Assembly: GCF_014841615.1 (NCBI RefSeq)
Contig: NZ_JACYUG010000009.1
Location: forward strand, 1-64,000
Source of the DNA: Sphingomonas sp. CFBP 8760
GTDB lineage: Bacteria > Pseudomonadota > Alphaproteobacteria > Sphingomonadales > Sphingomonadaceae
Reading direction: 5' to 3'
DNA: 64,000 nucleotides
Position numbers and translations under genes: made by a program. Shown piece by piece: positions 10,021 to 18,544 of the stretch (positions are counted from its first letter, which is position 1; the number at the start of each line of letters is the position of its first letter). The notes beneath the pieces were generated by a model that was given only the letters and a program-made list of their open reading frames with translations, did not search any database and was not told where the DNA came from.

Positions 10021-10397
10021 CGGATCAGGCGAACGTCAATGCCGAGGTCGAGCCGCGCCCAATCCCGATCCGAGGTCAGCACCGGCACACCGTGTCGCTG
10101 CCCCAAGGCGAGACATGCGCGATCACCAAGCGACAATCCGAGGTGCCGGGTGGGCTGACGAAGCCGGGCCGTCGCCATCGCATCATCCCTGTCATGCCCG
10201 ACATGCTCGATCGGTAGCAGTCGCAGGGCACGGACCACATCGTCGGGGTTCATGCCCCGTTCGATCACCTTGGTCAGCACTTCCGTCAGATTGACCGTCG
10301 ACAGCAGGAACGGTCCCCCATCACCGGCCAGTACATCGCCACCCTCTTCACCAAGGACATAGGCGAGAATGACCGAGGCATCGACGGCGTGCTTCAC
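10017..10397 (-). CDS. PIN-domain toxin (VapC-like ribonuclease)
   Basis: A 126-residue PIN domain with the acidic active-site residues in place: Asp in VDASVIL (residue 6), Glu in LTEVLT, Asp in LGDRACLA and Asp in TSDRDW. By family it is an Mg-dependent endoribonuclease inhibiting translation, neutralised by its antitoxin. The GTG start overlaps the antitoxin stop (GTGA), the standard order for such pairs. Confidence 0.88.
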   Translation of the reverse strand: MKHAVDASVILAYVLGEEGGDVLAGDGGPFLLSTVNLTEVLTKVIERGMNPDDVVRALRLLPIEHVGHDRDDAMATARLRQPTRHLGLSLGDRACLALGQRHGVPVLTSDRDWARLDLGIDVRLIR

Positions 10398-10624
10398 TCC
10401 CCCCAGTCCTGCCGCCGTTCGCGCAGGAACTGGTCGACACTGTAATCCCGCAGGCCTTCCCGCAAACGCAGCAAGGCCGCTTCGGGATCGTCCCGGACCA
10501 GTGAAATCCCCTCGGGAGTCCGTTCTAGCGCTACCGAGTCGCCATCCTTGATGCCAAGTTCACGACGCAAATCCGCAGGGATCACGATCTTACCGCCGGC
10601 GATCACCTTTGCATGATAGGTCAT
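10394..10624 (-). CDS. AbrB/MazE-type antitoxin (VapB-like)
   Basis: A 76-residue protein with an N-terminal swapped-hairpin AbrB fold (KIVIPADLRRELGIKDGD, residues 12-29) and a C-terminal segment (DQFLRERRQDW) likely to wrap the toxin. By family it binds its own promoter and neutralises the PIN toxin downstream. Ribosome site GGAGGG precedes the ATG. First gene of the five-gene run ending at the TfoX-like gene. Confidence 0.88.
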   Translation of the reverse strand: MTYHAKVIAGGKIVIPADLRRELGIKDGDSVALERTPEGISLVRDDPEAALLRLREGLRDYSVDQFLRERRQDWGE

Positions 10625-10660
10625 GTCGAACCCTCCAGGACCCGACTGGTACCATGGGAC

Positions 10661-11785
10661 CTATTCCGCCGCCACCGCCTGCACCGCGCTTGCCGCCTCG
10701 ATCTCCGCCGCCTTGGCCTCGACCAGCTTCACGATGTGGTTCACCATATCCGCATCCTGCACGTGATGGTCGGTGACGCCCGACAGATAGACCATGTGCT
10801 TGCCGTTGCCGCCGCCGGTGATGCCGATATCGGTTTCGCGCGCCTCGCCGGGGCCGTTGACGACGCAGCCCAGCACCGACAGCGACATCGGCGTGCGGAT
10901 ATGCTGCAACCGTTCCTCCAGCGCCTGCACGGTGCGGATCACGTCGAAGCCCTGTCGCGCGCAACTGGGGCACGACACCACGCGGACGCCGCGATTGCGG
11001 ATGCCCAGCGCCTTCAGGATTTCGAAGCCGACTCGCACTTCCTCTTCGGGTTCGGCGGACAGGGAGACGCGGATCGTGTCGCCGATCCCGTACCACAGCA
11101 GCGATCCCATCCCGATCGCGCTCTTCACCGTGCCGCCGACGAAGCCGCCCGCTTCGGTGATGCCCAGATGCAGCGGGCAATCGACCTGTTCGGCCAGTTG
11201 CTGATAGGCCGCCACCGCGAGGAACAGGTCCGACGCCTTCACCGCGACCTTGAATTCATGGAAGTCATGGTCCTGCAATAGCTTGATATGGTCGAGCGCC
11301 GATTCGACCAGCGCATCGGGGCATGGCTCGCCATATTTTTCCAGCAGATGCTTTTCCAGCGACCCCCCGTTCACGCCGATACGGATCGCGCAGCCATTGG
11401 CCTTGGCCGCGTTCACGACCTCCTTCACCCGCGCCGACGAGCCGATATTGCCGGGGTTGATGCGCAGACACGCCGCGCCCGCATCGGCGGCTTCCAGCGC
11501 GCGCTTGTAGTGGAAATGGATGTCCGCGACGATCGGCACGCGCGACGCGCGTACGATCTGCTTCAGCGCGGCGGTGCTTTCCACATCGGGGCACGAGACG
11601 CGGATGATATCGACCCCGGCCTCCTCGCAGCGGCGGATCTGGTCGATCGTGGCGCGGACATCGTCGGTCGGCGTGTTGGTCATCGTCTGCACGGTGACGG
11701 GGGCGTCGCCGCCGACGGGGACGTTGCCGACCATGATCTGGCGGCTCTGACGGCGCACGATATCGCGCCACGGACGAATGGACAT
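10661..11785 (-). CDS. ispG: 4-hydroxy-3-methylbut-2-en-1-yl diphosphate synthase (flavodoxin/ferredoxin-type IspG)
   Basis: Catalyses the penultimate step of the MEP isoprenoid pathway, the reductive ring opening of MEcPP to HMBPP, with a 4Fe-4S cluster. The 374-residue protein starts [12 protein letters not shown] and has the TIM-barrel signature ([14 protein letters not shown]). Two cluster cysteines are in [10 protein letters not shown], and the third is in the C-terminal CVVNGPGEA segment. Divergent from the isoaspartyl peptidase, with a 100-bp shared upstream region. Confidence 0.97.
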   Translation of the reverse strand: MSIRPWRDIVRRQSRQIMVGNVPVGGDAPVTVQTMTNTPTDDVRATIDQIRRCEEAGVDIIRVSCPDVESTAALKQIVRASRVPIVADIHFHYKRALEAADAGAACLRINPGNIGSSARVKEVVNAAKANGCAIRIGVNGGSLEKHLLEKYGEPCPDALVESALDHIKLLQDHDFHEFKVAVKASDLFLAVAAYQQLAEQVDCPLHLGITEAGGFVGGTVKSAIGMGSLLWYGIGDTIRVSLSAEPEEEVRVGFEILKALGIRNRGVRVVSCPSCARQGFDVIRTVQALEERLQHIRTPMSLSVLGCVVNGPGEARETDIGITGGGNGKHMVYLSGVTDHHVQDADMVNHIVKLVEAKAAEIEAASAVQAVAAE

Positions 11786-11885
11786 GGCTGATCATATAGG
11801 CCGGTTCGGTGACAACAGGAAGTCCGTGGCGGTCCGCGTCCGATCTGCTAACCGCACGGCTCACAAAGGACAGTGGAAGCGACAC

Positions 11886-12827
11886 ATGACCGATACCGCA
11901 GGCTGGACGCTGGTGATCCATGGCGGGTCCGGGATCATCGAGCGCGGCCGGCTGGCTCCGGAGGCGGATGCCGGCGCCCGCGCCGCGCTTCATGCCGCGC
12001 TGGATGCCGGGTCGGCGATCCTGTCGGCAGGCGGCGCGGCGATCGATGCGGTGCAGGCCGCGATCGAGGTGCTGGAGGACGATTCGCACTTCAACGCCGG
12101 GCGCGGCGCGGCGCTGACCTTCGAGGGCGGCGTGGAACTGGACGCCGCGATCATGGAGGGCACCGGCCGGCGCGCCGGCGCGGTCGCGGGCGTCACGACG
12201 GTACGCAACCCGGTGGTGCTGGCGCGCGCGGTGATGGAGCATAGCCCGCACGTCCTGCTCGCCGGGGCAGGCGCGGAACGGTTCGCCGACGAGCGCGAGG
12301 TCGCGCGGGCGGACGCGGACTGGTTCGTCCTTCCCGCCCGTCGTCGCCAGCTCGAATCGATGCGCGCGGATGCCGACTGGTTCGATGTCGACATGAAATA
12401 CGGCACGGTCGGCGCGGTCGCGCGCGATGGCGGCGGGCATGTCGCCGCCGCGACCTCGACCGGCGGCGTCACCGGCAAGCGCTGGGGCCGGATCGGCGAT
12501 TCGCCGCTCATCGGCGCGGGCACCTATGCCGACGACCGCTCGGTCGCGGTGTCGGCGACCGGATCGGGCGAGTTCTTCATCCGCGAGGCTGCCGGCCACG
12601 AGATCGGCGCGCGCGTGCGCCTGCTGGGCGAAACCGTGCAGCAGGCGGCCGATACGGTGATGGCCGGGGTGAAGGCGCTGGGCGGCACCGGCGGTGTCAT
12701 CGTCGCGGGGGCGGACGGCAGCACGGGATGGAGCATCACCACCCCCGGCATGTACCGGGGCAAGACGAGCGGCGTCGGCAAGCAAGCCGGTGAACGGATC
12801 GTATCGATCTACGGAGACGAAGCATGA
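11886..12827 (+). CDS. isoaspartyl peptidase/L-asparaginase (Ntn hydrolase, T2 family)
   Basis: A 313-residue plant-type asparaginase that cleaves isoaspartyl dipeptides and asparagine. It autoproteolyses at the nucleophile Thr174 in YGTVGAV to give alpha and beta chains. The N-terminal VIHGGSG and the ATSTGG and GTGG segments fit the family. The ATG at 11886 has GGAAG nine bases upstream, whereas an upstream in-frame ATG at 11778 overlaps ispG. The stop overlaps the nuclease start (ATGA). Confidence 0.93.
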   Translation: MTDTAGWTLVIHGGSGIIERGRLAPEADAGARAALHAALDAGSAILSAGGAAIDAVQAAIEVLEDDSHFNAGRGAALTFEGGVELDAAIMEGTGRRAGAVAGVTTVRNPVVLARAVMEHSPHVLLAGAGAERFADEREVARADADWFVLPARRRQLESMRADADWFDVDMKYGTVGAVARDGGGHVAAATSTGGVTGKRWGRIGDSPLIGAGTYADDRSVAVSATGSGEFFIREAAGHEIGARVRLLGETVQQAADTVMAGVKALGGTGGVIVAGADGSTGWSITTPGMYRGKTSGVGKQAGERIVSIYGDEA

Positions 12828-13696
12828 TCGCCCGGATGCTGCGCGCCGCCCTGGCGCTGCTGGCCACGCTGACGCTGGCGTCGCCGGCCGCGGCCTATTG
12901 GGAATATGGGCACGAGACGGTCGCGGCGATCGCCTGGGCCAATGTCACGCCCGTCACCCGCACCGCGATCCGCGCGGTGCTGGCCAAGCAGGCGTCGCTG
13001 GACACCCCCGAATGCCCGGCACGGACGATCGAGGAGGCAAGCGTCTGGCCCGACTGCGTCAAGCCGCTGAAGGATGCCGCCGGTAAATCCCGCTTCGGCT
13101 ATGCCTATAGCTGGCACTATCAGAACGTGAACATCTGCCAGCCCTTCACGCTGGAGCCGGCGTGCAAGGACGGGAACTGCGTCTCCACCCAGATCGCCCG
13201 CCAGCAGGCGATCCTGAAGAACCGGCGCACGCCTCCGCGCGAACGGGCGATGGCGCTGGCCTTCCTCGTCCATTTCGTCGGCGATCTTCATCAGCCGCTC
13301 CATGCCGGCGACAAGGCGGACAAGGGCGGCAACGATGCCAAGGCGGCCTACGGCATCTACGCGCCGGCGCGGCTGAACCTGCATTCGGTATGGGACGGGC
13401 TGCTCGCCGAAAGGGCCATCTCCAGCCCGCCGCCGCTGGTGAAGCGCTATCCGCGCGCGGTGCGGGCACGGCTGGCGGCGGGCGACGTGACCGATTGGAG
13501 CCGGGAAAGCTGGCAGGACGCCTACAAGGCCTATGCCGCCGGAATGGATGGCGATCCCTGCCGGCCGACCCCGGCGCTAATGACGCTGGACGAGGCGACG
13601 ATCGCCCGGCTGGTGCCGCTGGCGCGCGACGAGGTGGTAAAGGGTGGCCTGCGTCTCGCCCGCCTGCTCGACGCGGCGCTGGGCGGACGGGGGTGA
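12824..13696 (+). CDS. S1/P1 family zinc-dependent nuclease, secreted
   Basis: A 290-residue protein with a signal peptide (hydrophobic residues 6-23). The expected mature Trp (W26, in WEYGHETVA) acts as a zinc ligand in the family. Further ligand regions are visible: WPD, FGYAYSWHY, and HFVGDLHQPLHAGD with its HxxxDxxxPLH pattern. These enzymes degrade single-stranded nucleic acids and 3'-nucleotides in the periplasm. Coupled to the upstream isoaspartyl peptidase. Confidence 0.93.
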   Translation: MIARMLRAALALLATLTLASPAAAYWEYGHETVAAIAWANVTPVTRTAIRAVLAKQASLDTPECPARTIEEASVWPDCVKPLKDAAGKSRFGYAYSWHYQNVNICQPFTLEPACKDGNCVSTQIARQQAILKNRRTPPRERAMALAFLVHFVGDLHQPLHAGDKADKGGNDAKAAYGIYAPARLNLHSVWDGLLAERAISSPPPLVKRYPRAVRARLAAGDVTDWSRESWQDAYKAYAAGMDGDPCRPTPALMTLDEATIARLVPLARDEVVKGGLRLARLLDAALGGRG

Positions 13697-13721
13697 CCGC
13701 CGCCGCCGGGGATGCGGAGCA

Positions 13722-14966
13722 ATGAGCCGCTGGTCGTGGATTCTGACCCGGATCGTCCGCAAGGTCTGGTTCCGTGCGGTCGCGATCAGCCTGGCCAGCG
13801 TCGCGCTCGCCATCCTCGTCGGCGTCATCGCGCCGTGGCTGCCCTATGAATTCGGGGGCGAGATGGGCCAGGATTCGGTCGGCACGATCCTGCAGATCAT
13901 GGCCTCCAGCATGCTGGCGGTGACGACCTTCTCGCTCAGTGCGATGGTCAGCGCCTATTCGTCCGCGACGCAGCTCGCCACGCCCCGCGCCACGCAGCTG
14001 CTGATGGACGACCCGACCTCGCAGAACGCGCTGTCCACCTTCCTGGGTGCGTTCGTGTTCTCGATCGTGGGGATCATCGGGCTGCAGACCGGCGTATACG
14101 GCCATGACGGCCGGATCATCCTGTTCGCCGCCACCGTCCTGATAGTGATTCTGGTGGTGGTGACGCTGCTGCGCTGGATCGCGCACCTGACCACGTTCGG
14201 CCGGATGGCGGACGTGATCGACCGCGTGGAGGACGCCGCCGCGAAGGCGATGGCCCGCTTCGCCGCCGATCCGCATCTGGGTGGCCGACCCGCCGTGCCG
14301 ATCCCGCCGGGCGCGACGCCGGTGACGGGGAACAGGACCGGTTACGTCACGCACGTCGACGTGCCGGCGCTGGGGCGGATCGCGCTGCGGGCCAGCGCGA
14401 CGATCCATGTCACGGTGCTGCCGGGATCGATGGTCCATCCGGCACGCGACCTGATCCGGATCGAGGGCAAGGTGGACGACGGGACGCGCGACGATCTGCT
14501 CGATGCCTTCACGATCGAGCGGCATCGCAGCTTCGATCAGGACCATCGGCTGGGGCTGATCGCGCTGTCGGAGATCGCCAGCCGGGCGCTGGCGCCGGCG
14601 ACCAACGATCCCGGCACCGCGATCGAGGTGCTGAACGCGCTGTTGCGGGTGCTGCTGCACCTGCCCGCCACCGACCCCGACGCCCGCGACCATGCCGAGC
14701 GTCCGCCCGTCCATGTCGCCCGCACGACGATCGACGATCTGCTGACGGACGCGTTCCGCCCGATCCTGCGCGAGGGCGGCGGCCAGACGGAGGTGACGAT
14801 GCGGCTGACCGGAACGCTGGCGGCGCTCCACGCCGCGCTGCCGGGGGCCCGCCCCTCGATCCGGAGGCTGGCGGATCAATCCGCGGCGCGGGCGCGGCGG
14901 ACGATGGAGGATGCCGACGATCTCGCCGCCTTCGAGGCGAACCATGCCCGCGGCTGGCCGGCCTGA
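13722..14966 (+). CDS. DUF2254 family membrane protein
   Basis: A 414-residue protein. The N-terminal third has about four transmembrane helices (VWFRAVAISLASVALAIL; SSMLAVTTFSLSAMV; FLGAFVFSIVGIIGL; ILFAATVLIVILVVV). A soluble C-terminal domain includes GLIALSEIASRALAPATNDPG, the conserved DUF2254 element. Function unknown. The ATG at 13722 starts 25 bp after the nuclease stop; the frame is open further upstream but overlaps that gene. Confidence 0.88.
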   Translation: MSRWSWILTRIVRKVWFRAVAISLASVALAILVGVIAPWLPYEFGGEMGQDSVGTILQIMASSMLAVTTFSLSAMVSAYSSATQLATPRATQLLMDDPTSQNALSTFLGAFVFSIVGIIGLQTGVYGHDGRIILFAATVLIVILVVVTLLRWIAHLTTFGRMADVIDRVEDAAAKAMARFAADPHLGGRPAVPIPPGATPVTGNRTGYVTHVDVPALGRIALRASATIHVTVLPGSMVHPARDLIRIEGKVDDGTRDDLLDAFTIERHRSFDQDHRLGLIALSEIASRALAPATNDPGTAIEVLNALLRVLLHLPATDPDARDHAERPPVHVARTTIDDLLTDAFRPILREGGGQTEVTMRLTGTLAALHAALPGARPSIRRLADQSAARARRTMEDADDLAAFEANHARGWPA

Positions 14967-14979
14967 GGCGCCGCGCCCG

Positions 14980-15504
14980 TCAGAAGGGCCTTTCGCCGAT
15001 ATAATTGCCGGCTTCGCTGTAGCGGCACACCAGCACATCCTCCCGCGCGCCGCGGGCGATCGCACAACCGACCGAGTGAGTGTCGCGCCACATCATCTGC
15101 GTATAGTGATCGACATCGGCGACACGCCCGGTGACGCTGTTGTTGGGAAAGGCGCCGGGCTTGAAGTAGCGCCGCTCGCGCACCCAGGCATCGACCATCG
15201 ATTCGACCGGAAAGGCACCGCGCGTGCCGGCCCACAGGTTCTCGCCCTGCGGCTGCACCATGTTTTCCGGCGCATGGTGGAACCCGCCGGTCACGGCCAG
15301 CCGGTTCGCCCAGTGCCGGGCACCGACCGCCAGTTGGGGGTCCCAGCGCAAGGGCGGGATGCCCAGTGCCGCGCGCTCGCGGTTATGGCTCGCGAGCAGG
15401 CGGAGCTCGGCGTTGGAGGTAAGGCCGGTGGCCCCCATGATGAACGGCACCAGGGCCAACCCGGCGATCCGCCCCAGCCATGATATTGATCGCCTGCCTG
15501 CCAC
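14980..15504 (-). CDS. CAP domain (SCP-like) secreted protein
   Basis: A 174-residue protein from the GTG at 15504, which has GGGAG upstream. An ATG at 15537 would add 11 residues but lacks a ribosome site. A hydrophobic export segment (about residues 8-27) is followed by a CAP domain: LLASHNRERA, GARHWANRL, FHHAPENMV, GENLWAGTRG, DHYTQMMWRDT and VCRYSEAGNYIG. CAP proteins are extracytoplasmic with varied roles; no specific one can be assigned. Convergent with DUF2254. Confidence 0.88.
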   Translation of the reverse strand: MAGRRSISWLGRIAGLALVPFIMGATGLTSNAELRLLASHNRERAALGIPPLRWDPQLAVGARHWANRLAVTGGFHHAPENMVQPQGENLWAGTRGAFPVESMVDAWVRERRYFKPGAFPNNSVTGRVADVDHYTQMMWRDTHSVGCAIARGAREDVLVCRYSEAGNYIGERPF

Positions 15505-15574
15505 CGCCTGCGCTCCCGCCAGTTCGGGGAACGGCATGGCACCGCACGGGTAAGCGCTGGCTTAAACGGAATGG

Positions 15575-16174
15575 TTAAGCCGCGGGCATGATCGATACCG
15601 GATCGCCCCGCCGGACCGCGGCATAGAGGTGCCGGGCGAATGCTTCCGGCACACCGATACAGCCATGGGTCGCCGCGCCGGCCCGGACCGCACTGGCGTG
15701 GATCGCCACGCCGTCGCCCGTCAGCCGCAGCATATAGGGCATCTCGGCGTCGTAGAGCGACGAGCGGTGGTGAACCGCGCGGGCGAGGATCGGGAAGGTG
15801 CCGGTCGGCGTCGGCGCGCCGTCGGTGCCGTACAGGATGACGGCGGTGCCGATCTCGTGTTCGCCACGGAACACCGACACGATCTGGTGCGCCAGATCGA
15901 CCCGGACCCAGACCCTGCCGGGGGGTACGCCATCCTCGTTCCAGCGGAAGTCGCCGAAGCGCATCGTCCCCCGCGTCTCCAGCAGGCTGCGGACCGGACG
16001 GGTGCCGCCATCGGGCATGGCGAGGGGGCGCGAGGCGAAGCTGATCCGCGTCCCATCGGCGATGGTCGCCGCAGGACGGGGGCGCGGCATGGTCCGATCG
16101 CCCATACCGCTCACCGCCGCCCCCGCCGCGATCGCGGCGACGGCGACGACAGCGACCATCACGCCGCGCATCAT
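15575..16174 (-). CDS. L,D-transpeptidase (YkuD domain)
   Basis: A 199-residue exported protein with an N-terminal hydrophobic anchor or signal (residues 5-22) and a C-terminal YkuD domain. The catalytic motif is HGCIG at 170-174 (Cys172), with the upstream histidine in VAIHAS. Such enzymes make 3-3 peptidoglycan cross-links or attach proteins to peptidoglycan in the periplasm. It lies 5 bp downstream of the PEP-CTERM gene stop on the same strand. Confidence 0.9.
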   Translation of the reverse strand: MMRGVMVAVVAVAAIAAGAAVSGMGDRTMPRPRPAATIADGTRISFASRPLAMPDGGTRPVRSLLETRGTMRFGDFRWNEDGVPPGRVWVRVDLAHQIVSVFRGEHEIGTAVILYGTDGAPTPTGTFPILARAVHHRSSLYDAEMPYMLRLTGDGVAIHASAVRAGAATHGCIGVPEAFARHLYAAVRRGDPVSIMPAA

Positions 16175-16179
16175 CCCGG

Positions 16180-16899
16180 TCAGGCCGCCCGCTGCCGGCC
16201 GACAGGGGCCGGACGACGACGGCGCAGGCCGATACCCGCGGTGAGGAAACCGAAGATCGTCATCAGCCAGGTCGATGGTTCGGGAACGGCGCTGACCGGG
16301 GGGACGACCGGTGTCGTACCGCCATCCCCGCCACCGCCGCCGCCTACACCACCGCCACCGCCACCAATCCCGATGCCGGTGACCGGGGTACCCGCGAACC
16401 CGACCGCGCCTGGTCCGACCGGTGCCGGACCGTCACCGGCCACGTCGCCGAAAGCGCCCTGCGGAATGGCGAACGGCGTGCCGATCAGCGGATCGACCGC
16501 ATCGCCCAGCGGCAAGGCATCGGTCGGCCGGGTGCGGGCCTGGCCCAGCACACGCTCGGTCGGTCCGGCCGGGCGCTTCACGCCCGATCGGGCATAGCGT
16601 CGCTTGGTCTGGATCAGCTTCGACTGGCTCAGGGCGCCGGGCGCGCGACCGCCGGGCGACCGCGCGGCAAGGATCGATGCCGGGTCGGCGATCGCGGCGG
16701 CAATGGCGCTTTCCACCGCGGCGCCATGCCCCAGCAGCAGGATCGTCGGCACCGACAGAAGCGCGACCGCACCGGCCACGCCGAGCCCGCGACGAACATA
16801 TGACGGCTTTCCCGCCGAACGCCCGTCGTCTCTCGAAGATTTCGACCGCATAAACTTCTCCCTGATCGAAGCCCGCGCCTTCGACAACCGCCTCATCAT
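16180..16899 (-). CDS. PEPxxW-CTERM sorting-domain protein
   Basis: About 239 residues from the ATG at 16899. A GTG at 16941 is possible but poorer. A basic N-terminus is followed by a hydrophobic segment (GVAGAVALLSVPTILLL), a long disordered region, a glycine run (GIGGGGGGVGGGGGGDGG), and a terminal PEPSTW motif, hydrophobic helix and RRRR stop-transfer. This tripartite tail is the exosortase recognition signal, so the protein is probably exported and processed by an exosortase outside the window. The core has no recognised domain. Confidence 0.8.
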   Translation of the reverse strand: MMRRLSKARASIREKFMRSKSSRDDGRSAGKPSYVRRGLGVAGAVALLSVPTILLLGHGAAVESAIAAAIADPASILAARSPGGRAPGALSQSKLIQTKRRYARSGVKRPAGPTERVLGQARTRPTDALPLGDAVDPLIGTPFAIPQGAFGDVAGDGPAPVGPGAVGFAGTPVTGIGIGGGGGGVGGGGGGDGGTTPVVPPVSAVPEPSTWLMTIFGFLTAGIGLRRRRPAPVGRQRAA

Positions 16900-17086
16900 A
16901 TCCCGCCGCCCCCGTTCTCCTATCAACAACAAAGGGACCACATCGATCCAAGCGCAGTTAATGGTGTCGCAATCCGAGACAAAAGCGACTTCGGTGAAGA
17001 TTCATACAGTTGGCGTGTATGTTTGATACATTTACCATAATCGGCAGCATTTGGCGATGGTGGACGCCACGGCCTGCCCAACGCAT

Positions 17087-17188
17087 TCAGATCAGTCCCA
17101 ATGTCCGCGCCGCCGCCAGCGACATCGCACCGCAGGACAGGACGACGACCGCGATCGCCAGACCGAAGACGAATTTGCGGACGGTCAT
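17087..17188 (-). CDS. 33-residue hydrophobic peptide at the end of the SPFH operon
   Basis: Begins MTVRKFVFGLAIAVVVL and ends ARTLGLI: a short basic N-terminus and one hydrophobic helix ending in SLAAA. Its ATG overlaps the stop of the alpha/beta hydrolase (ATGA), the same coupling used through this operon, which is the main support for calling it a gene. It could be a membrane micropeptide or a signal-peptide remnant. No family recognised. Confidence 0.4.
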   Translation of the reverse strand: MTVRKFVFGLAIAVVVLSCGAMSLAAARTLGLI

Positions 17189-18111
17189 CTCGTTTTCCCC
17201 GCTGGACCGGTCACCGTCGACGCGATCACCGTCACCACCGCCGGATCGACCGGCACGGAAGAATCGCGGTACAGCGCCATATTGGCTGTCCTGTCATCCG
17301 TCGCCACCCGTTTCAATACATGATTGACCCCCGGCAGGATCGCCAGCTTGGCGGATGATGCCCCCTCTGCCAGCCGCCGGGCATCGCCGACGCCGACCTG
17401 CAGATCGCGGTCGCCCTGCACGATCAGCAACGGCACCTTCAGCGATGCGGCGAGTCGCTGCGGATCATGCGCGAACAGGTCGATCAGATATCCCTGCACG
17501 GCGGCGGGAAACAGCATCGGCAGGGGCGGCGGCAGCGTGGCGGGATCGACGCGCCGTCCCGCCTCCAGCGCATCGATCGTCGCGAGCGCGGGGGCGAGGA
17601 TAGGGGCATTGGCGGGGTTGGCGCGCAATTGCTCGCGCATCACCTGCCCCAGCGGCCGCCCGGCGGCGGCGACCAGCACCACGCCGCAGATACCGCGCGG
17701 GTCCTGCGCCGCCTGCAAGGCGACCAGCCCGCCCTCGCTATGCCCCAGCAGCCAGGCGCAACGACGCCCGGTACGGCGGGTCGCCTCCCTCGCCCAGTCG
17801 CGCGTGTCGGCGGCATAGGCGGCGATGGTGACGTCGTTCGGATCGGCGGCTGCCTTGCTGCCGAACATCCCGCGCTTGTCGATGCGCAGCGTCGAGACGC
17901 CCTGCGCCGCCAGCGCCTCCGCCAGCAGGCGATAGGGCGCGGCAGTGATCCCGAGGGGACTGTTGCCGTCGCGATCGGTGGGGCCGGAACCGGGGATCAC
18001 CACCACCACCGGCGCGTCGGCCTTCGCGGTGAGCAGTGTGCCGGCGAGCGGACCGTTCGGCCCAGGAATCGTCACCTCTGCCGCCAGCGCCAAAGCCATC
18101 AATATCGTCAT
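17185..18111 (-). CDS. alpha/beta hydrolase (serine hydrolase)
   Basis: A 308-residue alpha/beta-hydrolase with a short hydrophobic N-terminus (MTILMALALAAE) suggesting export. The oxyanion segment is VVIPGSGPTDRDG, the nucleophile elbow GHSEGG, a likely acid lies in QGDRDLQV and the histidine in PGVNHVL. The Asp and His assignments are by position. Substrate unknown. The ATG has GGGGAGG eight bases upstream and follows the small membrane protein by 15 bp, placing it in the SPFH operon. Confidence 0.88.
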   Translation of the reverse strand: MTILMALALAAEVTIPGPNGPLAGTLLTAKADAPVVVVIPGSGPTDRDGNSPLGITAAPYRLLAEALAAQGVSTLRIDKRGMFGSKAAADPNDVTIAAYAADTRDWAREATRRTGRRCAWLLGHSEGGLVALQAAQDPRGICGVVLVAAAGRPLGQVMREQLRANPANAPILAPALATIDALEAGRRVDPATLPPPLPMLFPAAVQGYLIDLFAHDPQRLAASLKVPLLIVQGDRDLQVGVGDARRLAEGASSAKLAILPGVNHVLKRVATDDRTANMALYRDSSVPVDPAVVTVIASTVTGPAGKTR

Positions 18112-18126
18112 CGACCTCGCCTCCCC

Positions 18127-18348
18127 TTATCCATGACGTGCGGTACGGGTGGTAACGATGACGACGGCGATCGTCGCGATGACGATCAGCGCACCGCGCA
18201 GCACATCGAGGCGCGCCGGCAACCACGTCAGCAGCATCACCGTCGCCACATAACCCGCCATCAACAGCCATCCCGGCCAGCGCACCGGCCGGAAACTATA
18301 GCCGAACGGGCTGCGCACGAACCACGCATCGTCATTCCGCATCGCCAT
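18127..18348 (-). CDS. small two-helix membrane protein of the SPFH operon
   Basis: 73 residues. A polar start (MAMRNDDAWFVRSPFGYSF) is followed by two hydrophobic helices (about 27-44 and 48-66) and a basic end. No family recognised. Its ATG lies inside the 3' end of the ribbon-helix-helix gene, a 17-bp overlap, so it is almost certainly co-translated with it. It may be a membrane partner of the SPFH protein, which is inference from position only. Confidence 0.7.
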   Translation of the reverse strand: MAMRNDDAWFVRSPFGYSFRPVRWPGWLLMAGYVATVMLLTWLPARLDVLRGALIVIATIAVVIVTTRTARHG

Positions 18349-18544
18349 CCTCCTTCGCCGGCCGGCCGCGCTTCACCGCGACGGGCGCATCCAGTTTCAC
18401 GCCGCGCCGGGCCAGCGCCTCGCGCAGCAGGCATTCGACCTCGGCATTCACGCTGCGCAGGTCGCCCGCCGCCGCGCGTTCGATCGCGGCGTAGAGCGCC
18501 GGATCGAGCCGGAGCGGGAACGACTTGCGCGACGGGGCCGGCAT
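18332..18544 (-). CDS. Arc/MetJ-type ribbon-helix-helix DNA-binding protein
   Basis: 70 residues: an N-terminal beta strand (KSFPLRLDPALYAAIERAA) and a second helix (RSVNAEVECLLREAL) give the ribbon-helix-helix fold, followed by a basic tail (VKRGRPAKE). Such proteins dimerise and bind inverted repeats. It starts with TAATG overlap on the SPFH stop. A natural candidate site is the inverted repeat at 19470-19492 in front of the operon, but that link is inference. Confidence 0.85.
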   Translation of the reverse strand: MPAPSRKSFPLRLDPALYAAIERAAAGDLRSVNAEVECLLREALARRGVKLDAPVAVKRGRPAKEDGDAE

